Assembly: GCA_042862465.1 (NCBI GenBank)
Contig: JASTVH010000026.1
Location: forward strand, 1-5,909
Length of the DNA: 5,909 nucleotides
From: JASTVH01 sp042862465
GTDB taxonomy: Bacteria > Pseudomonadota > Gammaproteobacteria > Pseudomonadales > Oleiphilaceae
Direction: 5' to 3'
Position numbers and translations under genes: made by a program
Notes under the pieces: generated by a model
Told to the model about the DNA's origin: nothing
Seen by the model: only the letters and a program-made list of their open reading frames with translations
Database searches by the model: none
Shown here: piece by piece, positions 1-5,462 of the stretch
How positions within the stretch are numbered: position 1 is the stretch's first letter
Layout of the letters: each line of letters starts with the position of its first letter

Positions 1-1
1 A

Positions 2-97
2 TCAGTCCGTATCCACAAACCGAAAGCAATGGGTGCGCACGGTGAGCCGCTGAGTTTAACAGGCAGAGAACTGCCAGGGCCTGGTGCGGCCTATTGA
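2..97 (+). other. possible 3' tail of an upstream reading frame
   Basis: This frame is open from the window edge to a TGA at 95-97. It reads as 31 residues beginning SVRIHKPKAMGAHGEPL. The VRIHKPKA stretch loosely resembles the last strand of dihydroneopterin aldolase (FolB), but 31 residues are too few to assign a family. It is not the missing N-terminal half of RsmE, whose frame has a stop at 109-111. It may be the end of a gene now placed next to the truncated rsmE, or chance open frame. Confidence 0.2.
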
Positions 98-114
98 CTC
101 TGGCTGGCTAATGG

Positions 115-651
115 GTGTCCCGGTTTTCATTCCCCACCGAATCCCCACTGGAAATCGTTCTCGGCCAGACTCTCTCCAAGGGTGACCGCATGGACTACGC
201 AGTGCAGAAAGCGGTGGAAATGGGCGTTACCCGCATCGTGCCGCTGAGCACAGAACGGTGCGACGTAAAACTCAAGGGCGACCGGGAAGACAAGCGCCTG
301 CGCCACTGGCAATCCGTCGCCATCAGCGCCGCCGAGCAATGCGGTCGCGCCCGGGTGCCCGAGATCCTGCCGGTGATGACCGTTTCCCAGTGGCTGGAAC
401 ACAGCCGGGACTGCGAAGTGCGTCTTGTCCTTCACCACCGTACCGAGCATGCACTCAAATCCATTATCCCCCCCGAACGCGTCGCCCTGATGATCGGCCC
501 CGAGGGCGGCCTTTCCCCCGAGGAAATCGCCCAGGCGGAAAAAGAAGGTTTCCTGCCGGTGGCCCTGGGCCCTCGGGTACTGAGAACCGAAACCGCACCG
601 GTTGCAGCCATGGCGCTTTGTCAATGGCTATGGGGCGATATCGGCAGCTGA
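115..651 (+). pseudogene. rsmE: 5'-truncated rsmE, 16S rRNA (uracil-1498-N3)-methyltransferase
   Basis: RsmE methylates N3 of U1498 in 16S rRNA using S-adenosylmethionine. The 178 residues match the SPOUT (trefoil-knot) catalytic domain. ESPLEIVLGQ (9-18) corresponds to about residue 75 of the 243-residue E. coli protein. It is followed by AAEQCGRARVPEI (72-84), the SAM-binding knot motifs IGPEGGLSPEEI (127-138) and LGPRVLRTET (151-160), and the usual C-terminus. About 73 N-terminal residues, the PUA-like RNA-binding domain, are absent. A TAA lies in frame at 109-111, just before the GTG at 115, and no other frame in 1-114 restores the domain. There is no convincing ribosome binding site. The remaining frame is undamaged, so the truncation may be recent or a catalytic-domain-only protein may be made. 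The family call is firm. Loss of function is inferred. Confidence 0.85.
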
Positions 652-699
652 CCAACCCCGACCGTGCCGCCGTCTCGATCTGGCGCCCACGTCATCGAC
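623..699 (+). repeat. direct repeat copy A (rsmE 3' end plus downstream spacer)
   Basis: This segment aligns with 4367-4444. By hand I count about 65 of 77 identical positions, with one extra C in the second copy. It covers the last nine codons and stop of rsmE and 48 bases beyond. The cores CCCCGACCGTGCCGCCGTC (starting at 656) and TGGCGCCCA are identical in both copies. Homology does not continue to the right into the palindromic repeat that follows copy B. Confidence 0.8.
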
Positions 700-749
700 A
701 TAGAGGGGTCGGCGACATAATCCCTGTCAGCCTGCAGCAAAGCCGGGCA

Positions 750-833
750 TCACTCAACAGCCAGGGCGGCGCCGATCACGATCACGAATGCTGCCAGGTT
801 CACCCACGCCTTGACCCATGCTGCCGGTGCGCC
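750..833 (-). other. out-of-frame hydrophobic tail behind the YHS gene
   Basis: Read on the minus strand in the frame ending with TGA at 752-750, this gives APAAWVKAWVNL followed by AAFVIVIGAALAVE. That looks like a short transmembrane helix. The frame has no start codon of its own and overlaps the end of the YHS gene in a different frame. It may be the original C-terminus of the YHS protein, lost by a frameshift, or the end of another lost gene. Chance hydrophobicity is also possible. Confidence 0.35.
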
Positions 834-1000
834 CGAACATACCGTTCGGGGTCCGCGTCGAACTGTTCGCGGCAAGCCGTCGCACAGAAGTAATAGTGTT
901 TACCCTGGTATTCGGACTCCGCAGGGGCTGTCTTGTAGCTGACCTGCATGCCACAGACCGGATCCTCGAAAGATTTTTGCTCTTCTCGTCCGCGTTTCAT
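800..1000 (-). CDS. small YHS-domain metal-binding protein
   Basis: The product is a 66-residue cytoplasmic protein made almost entirely of a YHS domain. DPVCGMQV (13-20) is the typical opening and YYFCATACREQFDADPERYV (36-55) the typical end. Cys17, Cys39 and Cys43 are the likely metal ligands. Such domains occur alone or on copper/heavy-metal ATPases and are thought to bind transition metals, so a role in metal handling is an inference from the family. I chose the ATG at 1000 because GAGAGGG at 1012-1006 lies five bases upstream. The in-frame ATG at 1057 would add 19 residues (KICIIVNCKRERAT...) unlike the family. The C-terminus HRQHGSRRG is unusual, and a hydrophobic segment follows in another frame, so the 3' end may be frameshifted. 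It is convergent with rsmE, with no clear terminator between them. Confidence 0.85.
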   Translation of the reverse strand: MKRGREEQKSFEDPVCGMQVSYKTAPAESEYQGKHYYFCATACREQFDADPERYVRAHRQHGSRRG

Positions 1001-1005
1001 TGTTG

Positions 1006-1012
1006 CCCTCTC
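1006..1012 (-). promoter_or_regulatory. ribosome binding site of the YHS gene
   Basis: GAGAGGG on the minus strand sits five bases before the ATG at 1000. It decides the start in favour of the shorter 66-residue product over the ATG at 1057. Confidence 0.6.
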
Positions 1013-1113
1013 TCTTTTACAGTTCACAATAATGCAGATTTTGCTGCGCCTTTCCACTAACAGACCACCGCATCGGTGAGCTTATCGAGCTGCGCGTGCG
1101 GGTTGATTCGTGA

Positions 1114-2301
1114 TTACGCCAGGCGTTCCAACGCCAGCGCTACCCCCTGGCCGCCACCGATGCACAGGGTAACCACGCCACGGCGCACGCCATCCCGGGC
1201 CATGGCGTGTAACAGCCGGGTGGTCAGCACTGCGCCGGTGGCTCCGATTGGATGGCCGTGCGCAATCGCGCCGCCTTCCACGTTAACGATATCCTCGGCC
1301 AGACCGAGCTCCCGGGTCAGGGCAAGGACGATGGCGGCAAAGGCTTCGTTGATCTCGATGCGCTCGATATCACCCATGCTCCAGCCGGCACGTGCCAGTG
1401 CCTGTTGCACCGCCGGTACCGGGCCCAGGCCGAAATAGCCGGGCTCCACCGCGCCGATGCCGTAACTCACCAGCCGCGCCATGGGCTCAAGGCCACGGCG
1501 TTCCGCCCAGGCGCGATCAGCGACGATCATTGCTGCCGCACCCGTGTTCAGCCCAGGGGCGTTACCGGCGGTAATGGTGCCGTCCTTGCGGAAGGCCGGC
1601 CTGAGTTTGCCGAGGCCCTCGGCGGTGGCGTCGGGGCGATTGTGCTCATCGCGCCCGAAGGCCGCCGTGCCCTTGTGGGATGTGACTTCGACCGGCACGA
1701 TCTCTGCGTCGAAGCGTCCTGCCGCCTGAGCCTCGCTGAAGCGTTGCTGGCTGCGCGCCGCCCAACGGTCCTGGTCCTCGCGGCTGATGTCAAAGCGGCT
1801 GACCAGGTCTTCGGTGTGCCACCCGGAGTGCTGATCAGAGAAGGCATCATTGAGCCCGTCGCGCAGCATGCTGTCGTAAATCTCGCCATTGCCCATGCGG
1901 TGGCCCCAGCGCCCGTGCAGATCCAGATAGGGCGCAAGATCCATGTTCTCCATTCCGCCGGCGATAGCACAGTCACGATGCCCGAGCATCACCTCCTGCG
2001 CGGCGTTAATCACCGCCTGGGCGCCGGAGCCGCAGACCCGGTTGACCGTCATGGCCGGCACCGACACCGGCAATCCGGCGTGGATCGCAGCCTGGCGCGC
2101 CGGATTCATCCTGGCGCCGGCCTGAACCACCTGACCCAGCACCACACTCTGCACATCGTCGGGGGTCAGGCCCGAGCGGCGCAGGCTCTCGGCGATGGCA
2201 GTAGCACCGAGGTCGGGTGCCGGTATGGCCTTGAGTGTGCCACCGTAGGTACCGATGGCTGTGCGTACCGGGGCGCAGAGAACGACGTTGGATTCTTTCA
2301 T
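1114..2301 (-). CDS. acetyl-CoA C-acyltransferase (thiolase, PhaA/AtoB-like)
   Basis: This is a full-length 395-residue thiolase, which condenses two acyl-CoA units or cleaves 3-ketoacyl-CoA in the cytoplasm. The acylated cysteine is Cys90 in NRVCGSG. The other catalytic elements are NEAFA (318-322), His350 in GGAIAHGHPIGATG, and Cys380 in CIGGGQG. The start overlaps the stop of the upstream DUF3141 gene (ATGA), with GAGGTG seven bases before the ATG, so translation is probably coupled. The substrate pocket deviates from the classic biosynthetic enzyme. The usual HMGxTAEN is HSGWHTED (158-165), replacing the pocket Met with Ser. The Met of IMGxGP is Phe290 in YFGLGP. Chain-length preference may therefore differ from acetoacetyl-CoA thiolase. 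The PhaC-like neighbour favours a role in hydroxyalkanoate or fatty-acid metabolism. I give no symbol because phaA, atoB and fadA-like roles cannot be separated here. Confidence 0.93.
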   Translation of the reverse strand: MKESNVVLCAPVRTAIGTYGGTLKAIPAPDLGATAIAESLRRSGLTPDDVQSVVLGQVVQAGARMNPARQAAIHAGLPVSVPAMTVNRVCGSGAQAVINAAQEVMLGHRDCAIAGGMENMDLAPYLDLHGRWGHRMGNGEIYDSMLRDGLNDAFSDQHSGWHTEDLVSRFDISREDQDRWAARSQQRFSEAQAAGRFDAEIVPVEVTSHKGTAAFGRDEHNRPDATAEGLGKLRPAFRKDGTITAGNAPGLNTGAAAMIVADRAWAERRGLEPMARLVSYGIGAVEPGYFGLGPVPAVQQALARAGWSMGDIERIEINEAFAAIVLALTRELGLAEDIVNVEGGAIAHGHPIGATGAVLTTRLLHAMARDGVRRGVVTLCIGGGQGVALALERLA

Positions 2302-4058
2302 GATTGATCACCTCGCGTATCTGTTTTGTCCTTGCCGGGCCATAACCCGCCATAGAGCCTTTTAAACGCCATCTCGAAGACACTGTCGCGGGCCGTGCCC
2401 GCAAGCGTCAGTGCCGAGGCGATGGAGTCGCTCATTGACGTCTCCCATTGCCGATAGGGGTTACTGCTATTGACCGGCGTTGGCCTGGTCTCCATCCTCT
2501 CGGCCAGCCACTTGACCCCGCCCATCCAGGGCGCGAAGCGCTCCGAGAACATCAGGCGGCTGGTTCTTGCCGGATGCAGTTGGCGCAGCATCTCGGCCGA
2601 CCAGGGGGTGGTGACCCGCCGTACCCAGGGCCCGGCAAAGGTCTCGTAGAGGGCCACATTGCGCCTGGAGAGGGCTTTTACGCGCTCGAACTCCGGTGCC
2701 TGGTCCGGGTACTCCAGATCTTCCACCTGACGTTCCTCGAAACGCACCTGGAACTGGGGCTTGTGACAGTCCGGGTCGCCGGTGGGATTGTCTATCTTCA
2801 TCTCGTAGAGCCCGGGGGCAAGGTCATTGAGATCGCCGACGCTCTCGAGGATCGCCCGGTGCTCCAGCCGTGCGACCTTGGCGGAAACGAAGATTCCCAG
2901 ATGGCCAACGTGTGGGTTGATCAGGTAGACGATGCGCTGGCCAGCGGCCTTGAGTGCCTTGGTGTCCGGGTACACCGCGGGGATCCAGTTGAGCGCCTGG
3001 TGCGGTGGGGTGATGTTGTCTCCACTGGAGGCGAAGATCACCAGCGGGTTGCGGATGCGCTTGAGGTCAACGGTGCAACCGGGATGGACTTCAAACTCGC
3101 CACGCTCCAGCTTGTTACCGATGAAGAGATTCTCGACGATAGCAACAATCTCTTCCTTGCTCAGGCTATAGAAGCCGGTCCACCAACGCTCGAAGTCCAG
3201 AAATCGCTCGCGCTGACCGTCGATGTCGGCAAACAACTGGTAGTCCTTCTGCCACAAGGTATTTGCCGGCTTGAGGGATTCGAAGTTGGCCGCCAGATGG
3301 GCGCCATCAAAGCGCCCGCCCCCCAGGTCCGCCAGCAGGTGCGTGACCCAGGCGCCGCCCAGCAGCCCGCCGGCGAGGCGCATGGGATTAACGCCGGATT
3401 CGCCGGACCAGTAGGACAGCGGTGAGCCGTTAAGCACCGCCGGCCCGACCAGGCCCTCACAATCAGCCGAGAGCAGTGCGATGGCCCATCCCGCCTGGCA
3501 GTTGCCGTAGAGCACCGGCGGCATGCCGGGATGGCGCTCGGCCAGCGTCTCGACGAAGCGCCGCAGTACGTTTAACACGTCCTCCAGCGTCTGCCCGGGC
3601 ATGGGCTCGGGGAAGAAGATCGCGAAATAGACCGGGTGCCCCTCGTGGAGTGCCATGCCTACTTCGGAATCTTGCTTGAAACCGCCGATGCCGGGGCCAT
3701 GACCGGCGCGCGGATCGACGATCATCACCGGCGGTTTGGTCTCGTCAAGGCAGTCTTCCAGACAGTCCTCGCCGACCCGGGTGATACGTAGCAGGGCATA
3801 ATTGGCGGGGCGCTCCAGTCGGCGGCCGTCCAGGATCATTTCATAGTCGAAGTCGAGTAGCGGTGGCTTGCCGGCCTGCTCATGCTCGAGCATGTTATTG
3901 GCTCGCTCGCGCAGGGTGTCCAGGTAGCGCACCCAGCGCCGCCACAGGTCGGTCTGGTAGGCGAACAGTTCCGCCGCCGGGTTGCTCTGGATGGTGGCCT
4001 GTTTGTCAGACCTGACCATCGGGTCGGGCCCCTTGTCTCTCGTTAGCTTGGTATTCAT
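2298..4058 (-). CDS. DUF3141 protein, PhaC-like alpha/beta-hydrolase
   Basis: The 586-residue protein matches the DUF3141 family, often labelled 3-hydroxyalkanoate synthetase-like. A helical N-terminus (about 25-60; FAYQTDLWRRWVRYLDTLRERA) precedes an alpha/beta-hydrolase core. The nucleophile elbow is YGNCQAGW (184-191), with Cys187 where polyester synthases have GxCxGG. The probable acid is Asp347 in SSGDNITPPHQ and the probable base His386 in NPHVGHLGIF. No signal peptide is visible. The C-terminal part (about 440-575) is helical and rich in Trp and Arg, with family-like SRRNVALYETFAGPWVR and FKRLYGGLWPG. The gene is directly upstream of the thiolase with a 4-base overlap. I infer that it transfers or hydrolyses acyl groups from the same pathway; the exact reaction is unknown. 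The ATG at 4058 has GAGAGC eleven bases upstream. A second ATG at 4019, after AGGGG, is possible and would lose 13 residues. No promoter was recognised. Confidence 0.88.
   Translation of the reverse strand: MNTKLTRDKGPDPMVRSDKQATIQSNPAAELFAYQTDLWRRWVRYLDTLRERANNMLEHEQAGKPPLLDFDYEMILDGRRLERPANYALLRITRVGEDCLEDCLDETKPPVMIVDPRAGHGPGIGGFKQDSEVGMALHEGHPVYFAIFFPEPMPGQTLEDVLNVLRRFVETLAERHPGMPPVLYGNCQAGWAIALLSADCEGLVGPAVLNGSPLSYWSGESGVNPMRLAGGLLGGAWVTHLLADLGGGRFDGAHLAANFESLKPANTLWQKDYQLFADIDGQRERFLDFERWWTGFYSLSKEEIVAIVENLFIGNKLERGEFEVHPGCTVDLKRIRNPLVIFASSGDNITPPHQALNWIPAVYPDTKALKAAGQRIVYLINPHVGHLGIFVSAKVARLEHRAILESVGDLNDLAPGLYEMKIDNPTGDPDCHKPQFQVRFEERQVEDLEYPDQAPEFERVKALSRRNVALYETFAGPWVRRVTTPWSAEMLRQLHPARTSRLMFSERFAPWMGGVKWLAERMETRPTPVNSSNPYRQWETSMSDSIASALTLAGTARDSVFEMAFKRLYGGLWPGKDKTDTRGDQS
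2309..2314 (-). promoter_or_regulatory. ribosome binding site of the thiolase gene
   Basis: GAGGTG on the minus strand lies seven bases before the thiolase ATG, inside the last codons of the DUF3141 gene. Together with the ATGA overlap it indicates coupled translation within one operon. Confidence 0.7.
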
Positions 4059-4094
4059 AGTCGTTTTAGCTCTCAGTGTCAGGATATGGTTTGG

Positions 4095-4256
4095 TTAAGC
4101 TGGTTCTGCGAGGCGCAGCCGGATTGCCAGCCAAGCGAAGATGAACACCCCCAACTGTTTTGCCCAGTATGAAACCGAGGGCCACCCCGAGGAAGACATT
4201 GCCAAAATCCGCACTTCAATCTCTCACCGCGATACGGGAATCTGCTCGACCCATGG
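4095..4256 (-). pseudogene. nhaA: relic of nhaA, Na+/H+ antiporter (C-terminal third)
   Basis: Three minus-strand frames read together give the region around transmembrane helices IX-XI of NhaA. PWVEQIPV comes first, starting at 4256. ADFGNVFLGVALGFILGK follows in another frame (4212-4159), then QLGVFIFAWLAIRLRLAEPA (4157-4098) ending in TAA. Intact NhaA reads LGxxLGLxLGKxLGIFLFxWLAvrLxLA here. The switch between the last two pieces falls in AAAA at 4161-4158, where removing one A restores GKQLGVF. Before that, the sequence fits IPVFALANAGVEIE with several small deletions (about 4240-4212). The N-terminal two thirds and the final helix are missing, so it cannot make an antiporter. Weak similarity may continue to about 4290. 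It sits just upstream of the DUF3141 gene on the same strand and ends 36 bases before that start codon. Confidence 0.75.
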
Positions 4257-4309
4257 GCCAGAACAGGACGAGGTGAAAGCGTGTAGCTTTCGGCTCTTGC
4301 TAACCGTTA

Positions 4310-4350
4310 GTGTCCAGTCTATGTGATCAAGCTGAATCTAGACTGAACAC
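4310..4350. repeat. inverted repeat, 12-base arms
   Basis: GTGTCCAGTCTA (4310-4321) and TAGACTGAACAC (4339-4350) are inverted copies with 11 of 12 positions paired around a 17-base loop. The hairpin lies exactly between the broken nhaA relic and the second rsmE tail. It could be the scar or end of an insertion element. There is no run of T, so a terminator is unlikely. Confidence 0.6.
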
Positions 4351-4366
4351 ATACTTCCTGCCCGGA

Positions 4367-4444
4367 AATGGTTATGAGGCAATATCAGCGGTTGATCAAC
4401 CCCCGACCGTGCCGCCGTCGCAAGCTGGCGCCCAGGTCATTGAC
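4367..4444 (+). repeat. direct repeat copy B (decayed rsmE 3' end plus spacer)
   Basis: This copy matches 623-699. The first 29 bases align codon by codon with the end of rsmE, reading WL*GNISG* where rsmE reads WLWGDIGS*. The TGA at 4393-4395 lines up with the rsmE stop. An internal TGG codon has become TGA at 4375-4377. In the first 33 aligned bases all seven differences are transitions, five of them toward A or T in this copy, as expected for a copy free of selection. The bases before 4367 do not match rsmE. Confidence 0.75.
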
Positions 4445-4445
4445 A

Positions 4446-4540
4446 GCGGGTGGGCACTTCTGAAACCGTGCGGAGCCATAGATGGCGGAGCCGAGCATAC
4501 AGGGACGTATTCACAGCGTGTTTCAGAAGCGCCTGCCCGC
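4446..4540. repeat. 95-bp palindromic intergenic repeat
   Basis: Arms of 21 bases at 4446-4466 and 4520-4540 are inverted copies. Eighteen positions pair normally, two are G-U type, and one is an A-C mismatch. The 53-base loop holds two smaller palindromes, GCCATAGATGGC (around 4476-4487) and ATACAGGGACGTAT, and the direct repeat CGGAGCC. From memory, elements with ATGGATGGC and TACAGGGACGTA cores are dispersed in intergenic regions of many gammaproteobacteria. It lies just upstream of the DUF445 gene and could fold in RNA. Confidence 0.75.
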
Positions 4541-4589
4541 GCCCGCTCAGAGTCAGAGCAAAAATACTAAAGAGACTGCGAGTACCAGG

Positions 4590-5168
4590 ATGACGAGCCT
4601 GCTAAACACCCAAGAATTCTGGCAATATCTCAGTATCCCGGTGATTGCCGCCCTGATCGGCTGGAGCACCAACTGGCTCGCCATCAAGATGACCTTCTAC
4701 CCCCTGGAATTCATCGGCAAACCACCGCTACTGGGCTGGCAAGGCATTATTCCCTCCAAGGCGCGAAAAATGGCGGCCATCAGTGTCGATGCCACCATTT
4801 CAAAGATCGGCACCGTTCGAGAGATCTTCCAGCAGATCGATCCGAAAGTCCTCGCCACCCATATCGTTCACTCCGTCGAACCCCGCATCGAAGAATATGT
4901 GGATGAGATGATGCTCAAGGAGTACCCCACCTTCTGGGAAAACCTGCCGGCCTCGGCCCGGAAGATGGTCTACGATCGCGTCCGCAAATCCACGCCTCAG
5001 CTGGTGGACAATCTGGTGGAAGACGTGTCCGACAACATCGAGGACCTGCTGGATATCAAGGGCATGGTCATCGAGCGCCTGGCCGCCGACAAGGAGCTGC
5101 TGAACCGGATCTTTATTGAACGACCAATGGGGTCAGAGTCCTTTGATCCTATGCCAACGAAGTTCTAG
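4590..5168 (+). pseudogene. DUF445 membrane protein, C-terminally truncated
   Basis: Residues 1-177 match the N-terminal part of the DUF445 family, membrane proteins of unknown function. A transmembrane helix lies at about 11-35 (YLSIPVIAALIGWSTNWLAI), then FYPLEFIG, the conserved GWQGIIPSKARKMA (49-62), and a long helical section to ADKELLNRIFIE (166-177). Full-length gammaproteobacterial relatives, as I remember them, have over 400 residues with further membrane helices at the C-terminus. Here family similarity stops at 5120. The last 15 residues, RPMGSESFDPMPTKF, are encoded by repeat sequence (ATGGGGTCAGAGTCC...). I chose the ATG at 4590 because family similarity starts there. The in-frame ATG at 4482 lies inside the palindromic repeat. 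The ribosome binding site is weak (GAG, eight bases upstream). The remnant may be expressed but is probably non-functional. Confidence 0.82.
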
Positions 5169-5245
5169 AACGGGGTCAGGTTTTGGGTCTTGCAAAGGCG
5201 CAACGCTAGCTGCCCCTTTAAAAACGGATCTGTCCCGTTTTCGTC
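5121..5245. mobile_element. REP/RAYT-type transposon end sequences interrupting the DUF445 gene
   Basis: Coding similarity to DUF445 ends where this block begins. It holds GGGGTCAG twice in direct orientation (5129-5136, in TGGGGTCAGAGTCC, and 5172-5179, in GGGGTCAGGTTTTGG). It also holds an imperfect hairpin at 5194-5219 and AAAACGGATCTGTCCCGTTTT at 5221-5241, whose 7-base ends are complementary. From memory, such GGGGTCAGAGTCC and GGGACAGATTTATTTT motifs border REP-associated tyrosine transposase genes in gammaproteobacteria. No transposase lies inside the block, so it is a non-autonomous end or scar. Its exact limits are uncertain. Confidence 0.55.
5194..5219. repeat. REP-like imperfect hairpin
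   Basis: AAAGGCGCA (5194-5202) pairs with TGCCCCTTT (5211-5219) at 8 of 9 positions around the 8-base loop ACGCTAGC. Its size and its setting beside transposon-end motifs fit a REP-type palindrome. The following TAAAAA is not a T-run, so I do not call it a terminator for the plus strand. Confidence 0.5.
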
Positions 5246-5314
5246 CGATCTCATTGCCTCTTGGCGCCACCTGTGACCTGGCTCCGCTTTTACGGCTTGC
5301 CGACATCAGCTTTA

Positions 5315-5343
5315 TTGCCCCAATCACTGCGTTTATATATGAT
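5315..5343 (+). promoter_or_regulatory. sigma-70-like promoter for the orphan gene
   Basis: TTGCCC (4 of 6 with the -35 consensus) and TATGAT (5 of 6 with the -10 consensus) are separated by exactly 17 bases. Transcription would begin near 5350, giving a leader of about 115 bases. This is a sequence match only. Confidence 0.4.
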
Positions 5344-5454
5344 CCGGAACTGCTATTGCACGAGGCCAAGGAACCGGCTTCTGACCCTTTCCTGTGGTTT
5401 TCCCGGTTAATATCCATCCTAGATTGATAGTTCAGGCCTCCCGCACAAACCGTC

Positions 5455-5461
5455 AAAGGAG
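5455..5461 (+). promoter_or_regulatory. ribosome binding site, start-deciding
   Basis: AAAGGAG is a strong Shine-Dalgarno match. It is only one base from the ATG at 5463 but seven bases from the in-frame TTG at 5469, so initiation at TTG is plausible. The next ATG, at 5484, is 22 bases away. Confidence 0.5.
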
Positions 5462-5462
5462 T

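Larger units (their letters stand above)
5242..5462 (+). other. gene-free stretch upstream of the orphan gene
   Basis: I see no credible gene here. The open frames crossing it on both strands run through the repeat block and resemble no family. The missing part of the DUF445 gene was not found. It contains a promoter-like site (5315-5343) and the leader of the gene that follows. Confidence 0.5.

Noticed and set aside
127..624. Minus-strand open frame opposite rsmE
   Set aside because: It is a mirror frame of the RsmE catalytic domain with no recognisable protein features.
652..799. Terminator between the convergent rsmE and YHS genes
   Set aside because: Only CCGACC/GGTCGG pairing at long distance is present, with no T-run on either strand.
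1058..1113. In-frame continuation after the thiolase stop on the minus strand (INPHAQLDKLTDAVVC, then TAG)
   Set aside because: It reads like protein, but the thiolase already ends at its normal family length. The stretch is short and could be chance or the end of a lost gene.
1252..2307. Long plus-strand open frame (351 codons) opposite the thiolase
   Set aside because: It is antisense to a clear thiolase with all catalytic motifs. Its translation resembles no family and it exists because of high GC codon bias.
2448..3425. Plus-strand open frame (325 codons) opposite DUF3141
   Set aside because: It is a shadow of the real gene on the other strand. It has no family-like motif and no supporting ribosome binding site.
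4310..4570. Plus-strand open frame of 86 codons
   Set aside because: It runs across the inverted repeat, the rsmE-tail copy and the palindrome, so it is repeat sequence and not a gene.
4482..4589. Extended N-terminus for DUF445 from the ATG at 4482
   Set aside because: The added 36 residues are encoded by the palindromic repeat and are absent from the family.
5116..5427. Plus-strand open frame of 103 codons, and the overlapping minus-strand frame 5133-5456
   Set aside because: Both start inside transposon-end repeats and continue into unrelated sequence. Neither shows any family resemblance.
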